Origin: Leptospira sp.
GTDB lineage: Bacteria; Spirochaetota; Leptospiria; Leptospirales; Leptospiraceae
Length of the DNA: 40,982 bases
NCBI GenBank assembly: GCA_027531445.1
Contig: JAPZRK010000003.1
Location: 1 to 40,982 of the forward strand
Reading direction: 5' to 3'
Shown here: in pieces, positions 33,291 through 40,982 of the stretch
Numbering within the stretch: position 1 is the first letter of the stretch
How the letters are laid out: the number at the start of each line of letters is the position of its first letter
Notes under the pieces: generated by a model
Databases searched by the model: none
Told to the model about the DNA's origin: nothing
What the model saw: the letters and a program-made list of their open reading frames with translations, nothing else
Made by a program: the position numbers and the translations under genes

Positions 33291-34074
33291 AAATTCAAAA
33301 ACAATGGAAGTTGAATATGGAAAGATTCATTCTTTTACGCTTGGTAAAGAGGCATGGGATCTAACTTTTCCAAATTCAAATCATTTTCCAACAGATTTTG
33401 CAAGTTGGCAAGCCGCCACCAACATTATAGTTTCGAAGTTTACTCATATTCCATCAGATCAAATTATCTCAATCGATCAGGAGCATAAAAGGGATATCGG
33501 TTTCATTGAGAACTCAAAGATTTCACATTGGCTACCAGACTATGTTACAAATCCGTCTGATATCTCAAATTTGCCTTTGACCAATCCAAACAAAATGAAT
33601 GGTGACGGACTAGTCACCTTTCAACCGAATACGGCACTTGTCATACGCACGGCAGACTGTGTCCCTATTTTTTGTTATTCGAAAATTCGTCCCATGGTCG
33701 CTCTCATTCACGCAGGTTGGCGCGGTGCTTTAAATGGCATTTCAGAAAAATTGATCCACTGGCTTTTAGGCAATGGGTTTACGGAAGAAGAATTGCAGGT
33801 CTTTGTTGGGCCCGCCATTTCCAAAAAAAATTATTTGGTCCAATGGGATGTTGCACAGCATTTTATGGCAATGCCACCTGGTGTGGTAGTTGAGGCGCCT
33901 GGCATGGGATACTTGTTAGGTGTCAAAGAAGCAATACTAGTCAGGCTTCGAAAGGAGTTTTCCCATTTGTCTATGGATCCTCAAAACTCAGATGTCTTTC
34001 TTTCTGCTAAATATTTTAGTCATAGATCGAAAGACATGGGTAGAAATATCAATGTTATATTTTGGGAATCTTGA
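33271..34074 (+). CDS. pgeF: PgeF/YfiH-type polyphenol-oxidase-family (DUF152) protein
   Basis: A 267-aa protein of the YfiH/DUF152 group. The putative metal/catalytic residues are present: H72 in QEHKRD, C130 in RTADCVPIF and H147 in HAGWRG, along with GDGLVT and VGPAISKKNYLV. In E. coli this family was tied to peptidoglycan quality control by removing mis-incorporated amino acids from UDP-MurNAc, and other members show purine-nucleoside phosphorylase or oxidase activity. The start is uncertain: ATG 33271 overlaps the previous gene by 20 nt and ATG 33283 is an alternative. The 3' end overlaps the convergent receiver gene by 20 nt. Confidence 0.85.
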   Translation: MDFTMIENSKTMEVEYGKIHSFTLGKEAWDLTFPNSNHFPTDFASWQAATNIIVSKFTHIPSDQIISIDQEHKRDIGFIENSKISHWLPDYVTNPSDISNLPLTNPNKMNGDGLVTFQPNTALVIRTADCVPIFCYSKIRPMVALIHAGWRGALNGISEKLIHWLLGNGFTEEELQVFVGPAISKKNYLVQWDVAQHFMAMPPGVVVEAPGMGYLLGVKEAILVRLRKEFSHLSMDPQNSDVFLSAKYFSHRSKDMGRNINVIFWES

Positions 34075-34465
34075 TTAATACTTCTTTGATCTTTTCTAAT
34101 ACCTTTTCTCGTTTCATTGGTTTGATCATATAATCTATGGCACCGTTTTCTAGTAGAATCTTTACTACGCTAGGTGTGTTTTCTTCCGAAATGAACATGA
34201 TTCGGGGCATGATACCCATTTCTTTGATTTCCCAAAATGCGGCATAACCATCAACCTCTGGAAGAAATATCTCTATGGTTACAAGGTCCACTTGTTGTTT
34301 GAACTCTTTGTACATTTTGATTAATTCTTTTCCAGTTTCAGCGATCCCTAAGATTTTATAACCTTCTGATTCTAAAATCTGCTGTAACTGTTTTGCCTGA
34401 AATTTTGAATTTTCAGCGATGAGAATGTTATACGGACGTCCTGTAGGTGCGATACCTGCTTGCAT
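34055..34465 (-). CDS. Degenerate receiver-domain protein (pseudo-receiver) with Glu at the phospho-acceptor site
   Basis: A 136-aa single receiver domain. The fold pattern is clear: YNILIAENSKFQ, VTIEIFLPEVDGY, IMFISEEN (S93) and DYMIKPMKRE (K115). At the usual Asp position there is E65 (codon GAG), and the acidic pair for Mg2+ reads E18-N19. Phosphorylation is therefore unlikely, and Glu can mimic the active state. No output domain. AAAGGAG lies 5 nt before the ATG; it follows leuB by 10 nt and should be in the same transcript. It could work by protein binding, like other pseudo-receivers. Confidence 0.85.
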   Translation of the reverse strand: MQAGIAPTGRPYNILIAENSKFQAKQLQQILESEGYKILGIAETGKELIKMYKEFKQQVDLVTIEIFLPEVDGYAAFWEIKEMGIMPRIMFISEENTPSVVKILLENGAIDYMIKPMKREKVLEKIKEVLIKIPKI

Positions 34466-34475
34466 AAATGCTCCT

Positions 34476-35558
34476 TTAATTTCCTAAAGCGTTTTGGATC
34501 TCTGATCCGATTTCTTTTGTTCCGAGAACCGTCGAGCCTGCCTCAGCAATATCTCTTGTTCGCAATCCTTTTTTTAATACAACACGAATGGCGTTTTCTA
34601 TCGCTTGTGCTTCAGCTTCCAATCCAAATGAATATCTTAGCATAAGTGCCCCTGATAAAATTTGTGCAATTGGATTGGCTATCCCTTTGCCCGCAATGTC
34701 AGGTGCGGATCCACCCGAAGGTTCATATAATCCAAATCCCGATTCAGATAGGGAAGCAGAAGGTAACATACCTATGGAACCCGTAATGATCGATGCTTCA
34801 TCAGAAAGGATATCACCAAACATATTCTCACATAGCATAACATCGAATTGTTTTGGTTTGACGATCAATTGCATAGCGGCATTATCCACATAGAGGTGAT
34901 CCAAAGTGCAATCAGAGAATTCTCTTTTATGTAAATCCACAACTACCTCTCTCCAGAGAACGGATGTAGTGAGAACATTTGCCTTGTCGATGCTTGTAAC
35001 TTTTTTATTTCTTTTTCTTGCTGCTTCGAAAGCCTTGCGTGCAATTCGTTCGATTTCCCGTCTAGAATACTTCATAGTATCGTAAGCAAATTCTTCAGGT
35101 CCAGATCCTTCCCGACCTTTGGGTTGCCCAAAATAAATGCCTGAGGTGAGCTCTCTCAAAATCAAAACATCAAGTCCATCTCCAATAATATCTGCACGTA
35201 AAGGGGAGGCGTTTTTTAATTCAGCATAAATGATAGCTGGACGAAGGTTTGCAAATAGATCAAAGTGTTTTCGAAGTGGGAGCAGTGCTCCTCGTTCTGG
35301 TTGTTGGTTGGGTGGGAGTGATTCCCATTTTGGTCCACCAACGGAGCCAAAAAAAATTGCTTTGGAATTTTCACATAGAGTAAGTGTTTCCTTGGGTAGA
35401 GGAGAGCCAGTTGCATCAATTGCCGCTCCTCCAACTAATGCCGGTTCAAATTTGAAGTCTTTCTTTTTTGATCCAAGTGCTTTTTCTAATACGGTTAAGG
35501 AAACTTCCATAACCTCTGGTCCGATTCCGTCACCGGCGAGTACAGCTATTTGATTCAT
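34476..35558 (-). CDS. leuB: 3-isopropylmalate dehydrogenase
   Basis: A 360-aa enzyme of leucine synthesis that oxidises and decarboxylates 3-isopropylmalate with NAD+. The sequence shows IAVLAGDGIGPEV, FFGSVGGPKW, LRELTSGIYFGQPKGR, the active-site YDTMKYSRREIERI and KANVLTTSVLW, the metal-binding NMFGDILSDEAS (two Asp) and the NAD-binding EPSGGSAPDIAGKGIANP. Normal length. ATGA overlap with argD upstream and 10 nt to the pseudo-receiver downstream. In many bacteria leuB is with leuA/C/D; here it is with argD and a phosphohexomutase. Confidence 0.96.
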   Translation of the reverse strand: MNQIAVLAGDGIGPEVMEVSLTVLEKALGSKKKDFKFEPALVGGAAIDATGSPLPKETLTLCENSKAIFFGSVGGPKWESLPPNQQPERGALLPLRKHFDLFANLRPAIIYAELKNASPLRADIIGDGLDVLILRELTSGIYFGQPKGREGSGPEEFAYDTMKYSRREIERIARKAFEAARKRNKKVTSIDKANVLTTSVLWREVVVDLHKREFSDCTLDHLYVDNAAMQLIVKPKQFDVMLCENMFGDILSDEASIITGSIGMLPSASLSESGFGLYEPSGGSAPDIAGKGIANPIAQILSGALMLRYSFGLEAEAQAIENAIRVVLKKGLRTRDIAEAGSTVLGTKEIGSEIQNALGN

Positions 35559-36772
35559 ATTGTTCCTTTTAAAACAGATTCTAAAATGTCCATTCCTTCG
35601 GCGGCCTTTTCTAGCGAAATGGTGAGTGGAGGCATAATTCGAATGACATTGTTCGCCGTGCTATTTACGATAAGGCCTTTTCGTAAACATTCTTCAACAA
35701 TCGGTCGTGATGGGATCGTGAGCTCGACACCTATATGTAAACCTCGTCCACGTACATCTTTTACTATCGGAGAGGTTGATTTCATGGTTTCTAATCTCTG
35801 AAACATATTTGTGCTGATCGTTTCGATCCCTTCTAATATATTTCGTGATAGTATGATACGAAATGTTTCGTAAGCGATAGCGCAGGCTAAATGATTGCCT
35901 CCGAATGTTGAGCCATGCATCCCTTTACCGAGTAGGGGAGTAAATTCTTCCGCGACTACAAGAGCTCCAATCGGAAAACCTGATCCCAATGCCTTTGCGA
36001 GAGTGAAAGCATCTGGTGCAAATCCGTAATGTTCAAAACAAAACATTTTTCCTGTGCGCCCCATGCCTGTTTGGATCTCATCAAAAACTAACATTGAATT
36101 TGTTTCTTCTGTTAATTTACGCGCAAGATTGACAAATCCATGAGTGAGTGGGATGATACCACCTTCTCCAATGATGAGTTCCATGATGAGTCCGGCAATA
36201 TTTTCGCCATATTTATCAAATGCACTAATAAGTGACTGTTCATCATTTGGAGTTACAAAGTGTACATCACCAATCAATTCGCCAAAACCATCGCGTATCG
36301 CTTGATTGCCGGTCATACTCATGGCGCCAGTTGATCTTCCGTGGAAACTACCTTCCAATGCAAGGATCACTGGGTGTTCTAAATTTTTAGTAATTCCATG
36401 ACGACGGATGAGTTTAAACGCTGCTTCATTGGCTTCCGTGCCTGAGTTACATATAAAGACTTTACCAGGTGCCGAGTTTTCTATGATGACTTGGGCAAGT
36501 TTTGCTTGTTCTTCCGAATAATAAAGATTAGAAGAATGCATAATCTTGTCCGTTTGTACCCTTAAAGCTTCAATGATATCGGCTTCACCATGTCCAAGAT
36601 TTGTTACGGCAATGCCGGATTGAAAGTCGATATAGGGCTTGTTGTCCTGGTCATACAACATTTCACCCACACCATATTGAAATGCAATCGGATAGCGGTT
36701 GTAAGTATTGAGTAAATACTTATCCGATAATTCTTTTATGGTGTCAAGTTTTGACTTTGTATCATTGGTCAT
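35555..36772 (-). CDS. argD: Class III PLP aminotransferase, acetylornithine aminotransferase type
   Basis: A 405-aa fold-type I aminotransferase. Motifs: NSGTEANEAAFKLIRR, HGRSTGAMSMTG, LVFDEIQTGMGRTG (D231) and LAKALGSGFPIGA with the PLP lysine K260. The pattern and length best fit ArgD (N-acetylornithine/succinyl-diaminopimelate aminotransferase), acting in arginine and possibly lysine synthesis. Other class III substrates, such as 4-aminobutyrate, cannot be ruled out from motifs. It overlaps the phosphohexomutase upstream and leuB downstream by 4 nt each. Confidence 0.88.
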   Translation of the reverse strand: MTNDTKSKLDTIKELSDKYLLNTYNRYPIAFQYGVGEMLYDQDNKPYIDFQSGIAVTNLGHGEADIIEALRVQTDKIMHSSNLYYSEEQAKLAQVIIENSAPGKVFICNSGTEANEAAFKLIRRHGITKNLEHPVILALEGSFHGRSTGAMSMTGNQAIRDGFGELIGDVHFVTPNDEQSLISAFDKYGENIAGLIMELIIGEGGIIPLTHGFVNLARKLTEETNSMLVFDEIQTGMGRTGKMFCFEHYGFAPDAFTLAKALGSGFPIGALVVAEEFTPLLGKGMHGSTFGGNHLACAIAYETFRIILSRNILEGIETISTNMFQRLETMKSTSPIVKDVRGRGLHIGVELTIPSRPIVEECLRKGLIVNSTANNVIRIMPPLTISLEKAAEGMDILESVLKGTI

Positions 36773-38529
36773 GCGAGGCCTGCTAATTTTAAAAATTCTT
36801 TTTCTGCAAATTGTATCTCTTTGCCTAATTCATCCCATGCATCTGGAATCTCGGATTCTTTTTTTATATCCGTGAGGCTACGAAAAGAGGAGTAAATTTT
36901 AACTTTGGGTTCTGTTCCAGATGGTCGAATGGTAAGTTTCGCATCTCCAGAAAGTTCCAATTGGATCACATTAGATTTTGGCATTCCTTTAAATACAGAA
37001 GGTTTTGCTTTGCCTTTGGCTGTTAAAGTTCCATAATCGATCACCGAGATCACTGCGCGCTCACCGATTGACTTTCCTACCAACTCTTGTTTGCGGAGTG
37101 ATTCAATCGCTGATTTAATTTTTGTTTGTCCTGCACTGCCTTCCAAGGTAAGTGAATAAAGACTTTCTCTAAATAATCCGTATTTGATATAGATCTCATT
37201 CAGATAATGGAGAAGGTCTTTTTTTTCTGCTAGGATTTCCAAAAACAAAAGTGCACTTGATAGGGAATCTTTATCTCTAACAAATGGGACAGGCAAATAT
37301 CCATAGGATTCTTCACCACCAAACAAAAATTTGTCTGATTTTTTGGAATCAAGCGCCTTCATTTCTTCTGCAATATATTTAAAGCCTGTAAGTACATTGG
37401 CTATTTTGATTTTATTTTTTTTGGCAATGGAAGTCTGGAGATCAGTGGTAACAATCGTTTTGATCAAGTGGTAGTTGATCTTTGATTTTTTAGAAGAAAC
37501 TTTTTCAGAGAGATATGCAGCCATAATGGAACCAATTTGATTCCCATTCAGATATTCATATTCTCCATCACCGCGTCGAATGCCCACACCTAACCTATCT
37601 GCATCTGGGTCAGTTGCAATAAAGATTGGAGCTTTTTTTAACTTTGCGTATTTTTCACATAAGGCGAGAGCTTCTTTCTCTTCTGGGTTTGGGTATTTTA
37701 CTGTAGGAAACTCTCCATCTGGTTTTTTTTGCTCTGGAACTAAAAATACAGATTTATATCCAAAGGCATTGAGTGTTGCCTTCATAAACTCTCCACCTGT
37801 GCCGTGTAGCGGAGAGTAGACGACTTTTAATTTTTTTCGATCAGCGGGCTTTGCTTTCGATTGTAGTTTGGCTTTTTTTAAATCAGAAAGATAAGCTTTG
37901 AAACAATCTTTTCCGACAAGAGTTACAAACTTTTTGTATTCTTTTGACTTTACTTCTACAAATTCTATCTCATTCCAATTTTCTATTGATTCGATATTTT
38001 TTATGATCAGACCATCATCAGGTGGAACTAGCTGGCCTCCATCACTAAGGTATGCCTTAAAGCCATTGTATTCCGGAGGATTATGGGATGCAGTGATCAC
38101 AATTCCACCACTGGCTTTATAGTAACGAACTGCATAAGACAAGAGTGGAGTAGGAGTGACTGTAGGAAATATTCGAACCTTAACTCCTAGTTTGGCGGCG
38201 ACGCCAGCAGATATGGTCGCAAATTCTTTGGACATCCTTCTGGAATCGTAGGCGATTACAATAGAGGGCTTTTTATGATGTTTAAGTAGGTGGCGCACAA
38301 AACCAAGAGCCGCTCGACCTACGGTATATAGATTCATCCGTCCGACACCGTTTCCAATTTTCCCTCGGATGCCACCCGTTCCAAATTCGAGTGGAATGGC
38401 ATAGGCATCTGTAAGTGGCGAAGTAATGCCTTTTTGAAATTCAGTGAGGGCGAGATTCGCTTCGGATTTTATTTCCGAAGAAAAAGGAGATTTCGTCCAG
38501 GATAGGATGTGGTCTTCTGGGTTCAACAT
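36769..38529 (-). CDS. Phosphohexomutase (phosphoglucomutase/phosphomannomutase family)
   Basis: A 586-aa alpha-D-phosphohexomutase with all four signatures: ITASHNPPEYNGFKAY with the phospho-Ser S148, the metal loop DPDADRLGVGIRRG, the sugar-specificity loop FGGEESYGY and the phosphate-binding RPSGTEPKVKIY. It interconverts sugar 1- and 6-phosphates; the GEESYG loop suits glucose and related sugars. The length fits the larger PGM2/YhxB-type group. It is the first gene of the minus-strand operon and its stop overlaps the argD start (ATGA). It is divergent from the aminotransferase gene with 46 nt between. Confidence 0.93.
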   Translation of the reverse strand: MLNPEDHILSWTKSPFSSEIKSEANLALTEFQKGITSPLTDAYAIPLEFGTGGIRGKIGNGVGRMNLYTVGRAALGFVRHLLKHHKKPSIVIAYDSRRMSKEFATISAGVAAKLGVKVRIFPTVTPTPLLSYAVRYYKASGGIVITASHNPPEYNGFKAYLSDGGQLVPPDDGLIIKNIESIENWNEIEFVEVKSKEYKKFVTLVGKDCFKAYLSDLKKAKLQSKAKPADRKKLKVVYSPLHGTGGEFMKATLNAFGYKSVFLVPEQKKPDGEFPTVKYPNPEEKEALALCEKYAKLKKAPIFIATDPDADRLGVGIRRGDGEYEYLNGNQIGSIMAAYLSEKVSSKKSKINYHLIKTIVTTDLQTSIAKKNKIKIANVLTGFKYIAEEMKALDSKKSDKFLFGGEESYGYLPVPFVRDKDSLSSALLFLEILAEKKDLLHYLNEIYIKYGLFRESLYSLTLEGSAGQTKIKSAIESLRKQELVGKSIGERAVISVIDYGTLTAKGKAKPSVFKGMPKSNVIQLELSGDAKLTIRPSGTEPKVKIYSSFRSLTDIKKESEIPDAWDELGKEIQFAEKEFLKLAGLA

Positions 38530-38575
38530 AGCTTCCTTACTATATTATAGAAACTATGCAATTGGGAAATCAAAA

Positions 38576-39664
38576 TTGGAACCGAGAGAATTTTTCATAG
38601 AAGAACGGCTTGAACGGAATCGCAACAATAGCCAGGTGAATTTGGGAGAGAGCGGTTACCATGCTTTCCAACTAGGCGATGTCCTGAAAATGGCAGGACT
38701 AAACTGGGAAGAAATTTCCAAAATCCCGCTTTATGATTCTCCCAACCAAGGTTCCCTCTCCTTACGTAAAGAAGTTGCCGCATTGTATCCTGGAGTGTCT
38801 CCAGATGAGGTTTTGATTTGTACGGGAACCTCTGAGGCATTGTATCTTGCCTTCCATTTACTTTTGGCTCCAGGGCAATCTGTGGCATTGTATTTTCCAG
38901 CCTTCCAAGCATTGTATGAAATTCCCATGATGCTTGGCGCAAAAATCATTCCTTTACTCCCAAATACGACGTTGAAAGCGAGTGATTGGGAAAATGTAGA
39001 AGCAGATTTGTATGTCATCAACCAACCCCACAACCCCACTGGGTTTGCGTTTGAGGAATGGGAACAAGGTAAACTTATAGAGATTCTGAGTAGAAAAAAC
39101 AAGCCCGTGTTATTTGATGAGCACTATCGACTGTTAGATAGAAATAGTGATTTGGGTTGGACGGGAGTTTCTCCCAAATTAGGTTTTTATGGAACAGGTT
39201 CATTTACAAAATGTTTTGGTGTGACTGGATTGCGAATCGGTTGGTTGATAGGAGACAGAGATTTCATTCGAAGGGCTCGTTCTTTTAAAGATTATTTGAC
39301 CCATACAGTCTCTCCCATTTCAGAAAGTATTGCCATTGGGTTATTAAGGAATCGGCAAGATTTTTTAAACGCAATCAAATCAGAAATCATTTCTAATATC
39401 GATTACTTTGAGTCGAATTTGTCCCTACTTACTGATATTGTTAATTATGAAGAGGTGAAAGGAGGATTGGTAGGATGGGTCAAGTTAAAAGATGGTCTCA
39501 AGTCAGAACAGTATGCAGATGCATTGTTGGAAAAAACAGGTGTATTTGTTTTGCCTGGAATTAACTTTGAAATGGAAGGGTATTTACGAATTGGATTTGG
39601 GGAGAAACATGCAAAGTTTTGTAAAGGATTGGATTTATGGATAAAGTCGATTCCTTTGATTTGA
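38576..39664 (+). CDS. Fold-type I PLP-dependent aminotransferase (class I/II)
   Basis: A 362-aa enzyme from the chosen start. Motifs: LEPREFFIEERL, IPLYDSPNQGSLSLRKEVAALY, CTGTSEALYLAFHLLLAPG, INQPHNPTG, FDEHYR and SFTKCFGVTGLRIGWLIG with the PLP lysine. The substrate is unknown; the pattern resembles aminotransferases related to capreomycidine-synthase-like and aspartate-aminotransferase-like groups. I chose TTG 38576, with GGGA about 8 nt upstream; the frame stays open back to 38444 but that part lies inside the divergent phosphohexomutase gene, and there is no ATG nearer. It overlaps the next gene by 28 nt. Confidence 0.85.
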   Translation: MEPREFFIEERLERNRNNSQVNLGESGYHAFQLGDVLKMAGLNWEEISKIPLYDSPNQGSLSLRKEVAALYPGVSPDEVLICTGTSEALYLAFHLLLAPGQSVALYFPAFQALYEIPMMLGAKIIPLLPNTTLKASDWENVEADLYVINQPHNPTGFAFEEWEQGKLIEILSRKNKPVLFDEHYRLLDRNSDLGWTGVSPKLGFYGTGSFTKCFGVTGLRIGWLIGDRDFIRRARSFKDYLTHTVSPISESIAIGLLRNRQDFLNAIKSEIISNIDYFESNLSLLTDIVNYEEVKGGLVGWVKLKDGLKSEQYADALLEKTGVFVLPGINFEMEGYLRIGFGEKHAKFCKGLDLWIKSIPLI

Positions 39665-40440
39665 TTCAATCTCATTTTGCTCTTTTCCCCGGTATCGGAC
39701 CCAAACTTGAAGCACTGATTTGGTCCTATGGAATCACGACTTGGGATAAGATGCTCAGCTTCAAACCGGATCCACTGCACCCATGGTTAACATCTCGTTT
39801 GCCTCATCCCGATCGTTTGAAAGAAGCGATTGTGATATGGCAAAAAGAACTTTCTGCTAACAATTTTTCTTTTTTTGCAGATGGTCTATCCAATTTGAAT
39901 CTTTGGCTCTTGTGGAAAAGATTTCCAAATAAATTTTGTTTTTTAGATATCGAAACAACAGGAATCGACATCAAGTCAGTAATGACCGTTGTTAGTCTTT
40001 ATATGAAAGGGGAGATGTTTACTTTTCAGCGCGGAGTAAATTTAGAATATTTACTCGATCACATTGAAAAAGACATGATTTTGGTTTCCTATAATGGGAG
40101 GAGATTCGATGTCCCTTTCATTGAACGAGAGTTACAACAAACGATCCCAAATCTTCATTTAGACTTAATGAATGTGCTTCATGAGATTGGAATCAAAGGT
40201 GGATTAAAGAAATCGGAAATCATTTTAGGTTTAAAACGTTCCGAAGAAGTAGTATCAATTGATGGAAGTCTAGCTCCAAGACTTTGGTATGATTATATAG
40301 AAAATGGGAATTTACGTTCCTTGGACCTACTTATCGCATACAACCAAGAAGATACAAAAAACCTTGCTCTAGTGCTAGATGAGGTTTTTATTCGAAAGAA
40401 AAATTTATTTAAAGAAACGTATCTAACAGATCAAATTTGA
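39637..40440 (+). CDS. RNase H-like exonuclease (YprB-type) with N-terminal HhH-like segment
   Basis: A 267-aa protein. Residues 12-45 (FALFPGIGPKLEALIWSYGI) look like a helix-hairpin-helix DNA-binding unit. From about 100 a DEDD/RNase H-like exonuclease core follows: FCFLDIETTG (D104, E106), SYNGRRFDVPFIERE, LHLDLMNVLH and YNQEDTKNLALVL, so the four acidic residues seem present. The family (YprB) is predicted to trim nucleic acids; the actual substrate is unknown. ATG 39637 has AAAGGA about 8 nt upstream even though it overlaps the aminotransferase gene by 28 nt. The following CBS gene is convergent, 8 nt away. Confidence 0.8.
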   Translation: MDKVDSFDLIQSHFALFPGIGPKLEALIWSYGITTWDKMLSFKPDPLHPWLTSRLPHPDRLKEAIVIWQKELSANNFSFFADGLSNLNLWLLWKRFPNKFCFLDIETTGIDIKSVMTVVSLYMKGEMFTFQRGVNLEYLLDHIEKDMILVSYNGRRFDVPFIERELQQTIPNLHLDLMNVLHEIGIKGGLKKSEIILGLKRSEEVVSIDGSLAPRLWYDYIENGNLRSLDLLIAYNQEDTKNLALVLDEVFIRKKNLFKETYLTDQI

Positions 40441-40448
40441 TCTTGGAT

Positions 40449-40880
40449 CTAATGCGGACCGTACATGTATTCCCGTAGGATGTGCATTTCTGCTTGGGTT
40501 TTGTTCAATTTGGTTTTGACTGCATCGCCAATTGAAATAAGACCAATGATTTTCTCTCCATCCATAACAGGCATATGTCGGAATCGTTTTGAAATCATCG
40601 TATTTAAAATATCATCTACTTCCTCATCGGGTCCTGCCACAGTAAGTTGAGTGGTCATCACATCTTTGACCTTCAATGTGGGCATCTGGTCATACCTTTC
40701 CGCAACGAGTCGCAGTAAGTCGCGTTCTGTAAATATGCCAGATAGTTTGCCCTCGAAGGTAGCAATGATGGAACCTACTTTGGCCTCAGCCATGATCTTT
40801 GCAGCTTCGAGAACTGTTCGATTTTCATCGATCGTTAAGACGGTAAATTGTTTGTCTTTGAGGATTTCTTTTACGGACAT
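40449..40880 (-). CDS. Tandem CBS-domain protein
   Basis: A 143-aa protein of two CBS domains (about 10-65 and 75-128): VLTIDENRTVLEAAKIMAEAKVGSIIA, FTERDLLRLVAERY, MTTQLTVAGPDEEVDDILNTMISKRFRHMPVMD and IGLISIGDAVKTKL. CBS pairs bind adenosine nucleotides (AMP, ATP, c-di-AMP, SAM) and act as sensors; with no other domain, it probably regulates a partner. I chose ATG 40880 because the family fold starts there; a TTG at 40919 would add 13 residues with no ribosome binding site. It is convergent with the exonuclease gene. Confidence 0.9.
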   Translation of the reverse strand: MSVKEILKDKQFTVLTIDENRTVLEAAKIMAEAKVGSIIATFEGKLSGIFTERDLLRLVAERYDQMPTLKVKDVMTTQLTVAGPDEEVDDILNTMISKRFRHMPVMDGEKIIGLISIGDAVKTKLNKTQAEMHILREYMYGPH

Positions 40881-40927
40881 GGCTTGTTCTGGTTTCCTTG
40901 ATTTTGAATCACTTTGCAAGAATATTT

Positions 40928-40982
40928 TTATTTCTTTTCGATGACAAAAGAGAAATCCGCATTCTGACGCAGGATTTGTGAA
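40928..40982 (-). CDS. Possible C-terminal end of a gene entering from the right edge
   Basis: On the minus strand one frame runs open from the window edge to a TAA at 40928-40930, giving about 17 residues ending FSFVIEKK. The stretch is too short to identify, and it could be non-coding. If real, it is the gene upstream of the CBS-domain gene. Confidence 0.25.
   Translation of the reverse strand, partial: SQILRQNADFSFVIEKK

Noticed and set aside
38444..38575. Upstream part of the aminotransferase frame
   Set aside because: Most of it is antisense to the phosphohexomutase gene and shows no aminotransferase features; TTG 38576 with a GGGA site fits better.

Overview
The window reads as chromosomal DNA from a spirochaete, most likely a Leptospira of the saprophytic type. 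The case rests on a flaA2-flaA1 pair of flagellar sheath genes, a very long GreA with a TPR-like N-terminal half, a PUR-domain protein, a 7TM-DISM hybrid histidine kinase, many lipoproteins, frequent TTG/GTG starts and moderate GC. The genus is an inference; there is no rRNA or marker that fixes it. Coding density is very high, no stretch over 300 bp lacks a gene, and I saw no tRNA, rRNA, CRISPR array, insertion sequence or phage gene.

Layout. 1-2274 (minus): a GHKL-type ATPase followed by the start of a PabB-PabC fusion cut by the window edge. 2355-5699 (plus): a stand-alone lipoyl domain, a metallophosphoesterase, the Mrp/ApbC Fe-S carrier ATPase, a UVR-motif protein and a short GGQ release-factor-like protein, closed by a terminator. 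5800-9491 (minus): groES-groEL under CIRCE control, preceded by a HerA-like ATPase. 9537-13250: a hybrid sensor kinase facing a NarL-type regulator, then a cyclic-nucleotide-binding-domain protein. 13405-15367 (plus): PUR-domain protein, flaA2, flaA1 and a strong terminator. 15562-18327: the long greA, convergent with an M23 peptidase (18300-20132, minus).

20227-27321 (plus): LptE-like lipoprotein, a Fur-family regulator, tgt, a STAS anti-sigma antagonist, a LysM lipoprotein, a strong terminator, nadC and a bifunctional rel. 27311-28708 (minus): a GH13 enzyme. 28744-34074 (plus): a tightly packed set of an orphan peptide-type binding lipoprotein, a protein-kinase-like protein, a GT-C membrane glycosyltransferase and PgeF. 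34055-38529 (minus): an operon with 4-nt overlaps, phosphohexomutase-argD-leuB, ending in a receiver domain that lacks its phospho-acceptor Asp. 38576-40440 (plus): a PLP aminotransferase and an RNase H-like exonuclease. 40449-40880 (minus): a CBS-domain protein.

Most of this is housekeeping: envelope assembly (LptE, M23, LysM, GT-C), stress and stringent response (GroESL, Rel, Fur), cofactor and amino-acid metabolism (PabBC, NadC, LeuB, ArgD) and motility (FlaA). The least explained parts are the kinase-like protein between an orphan binding protein and a GT-C enzyme, the degenerate receiver in the leuB operon, the second CIRCE-like site overlapping a stop codon, and the PUR-domain gene placed directly before the flagellar sheath genes.
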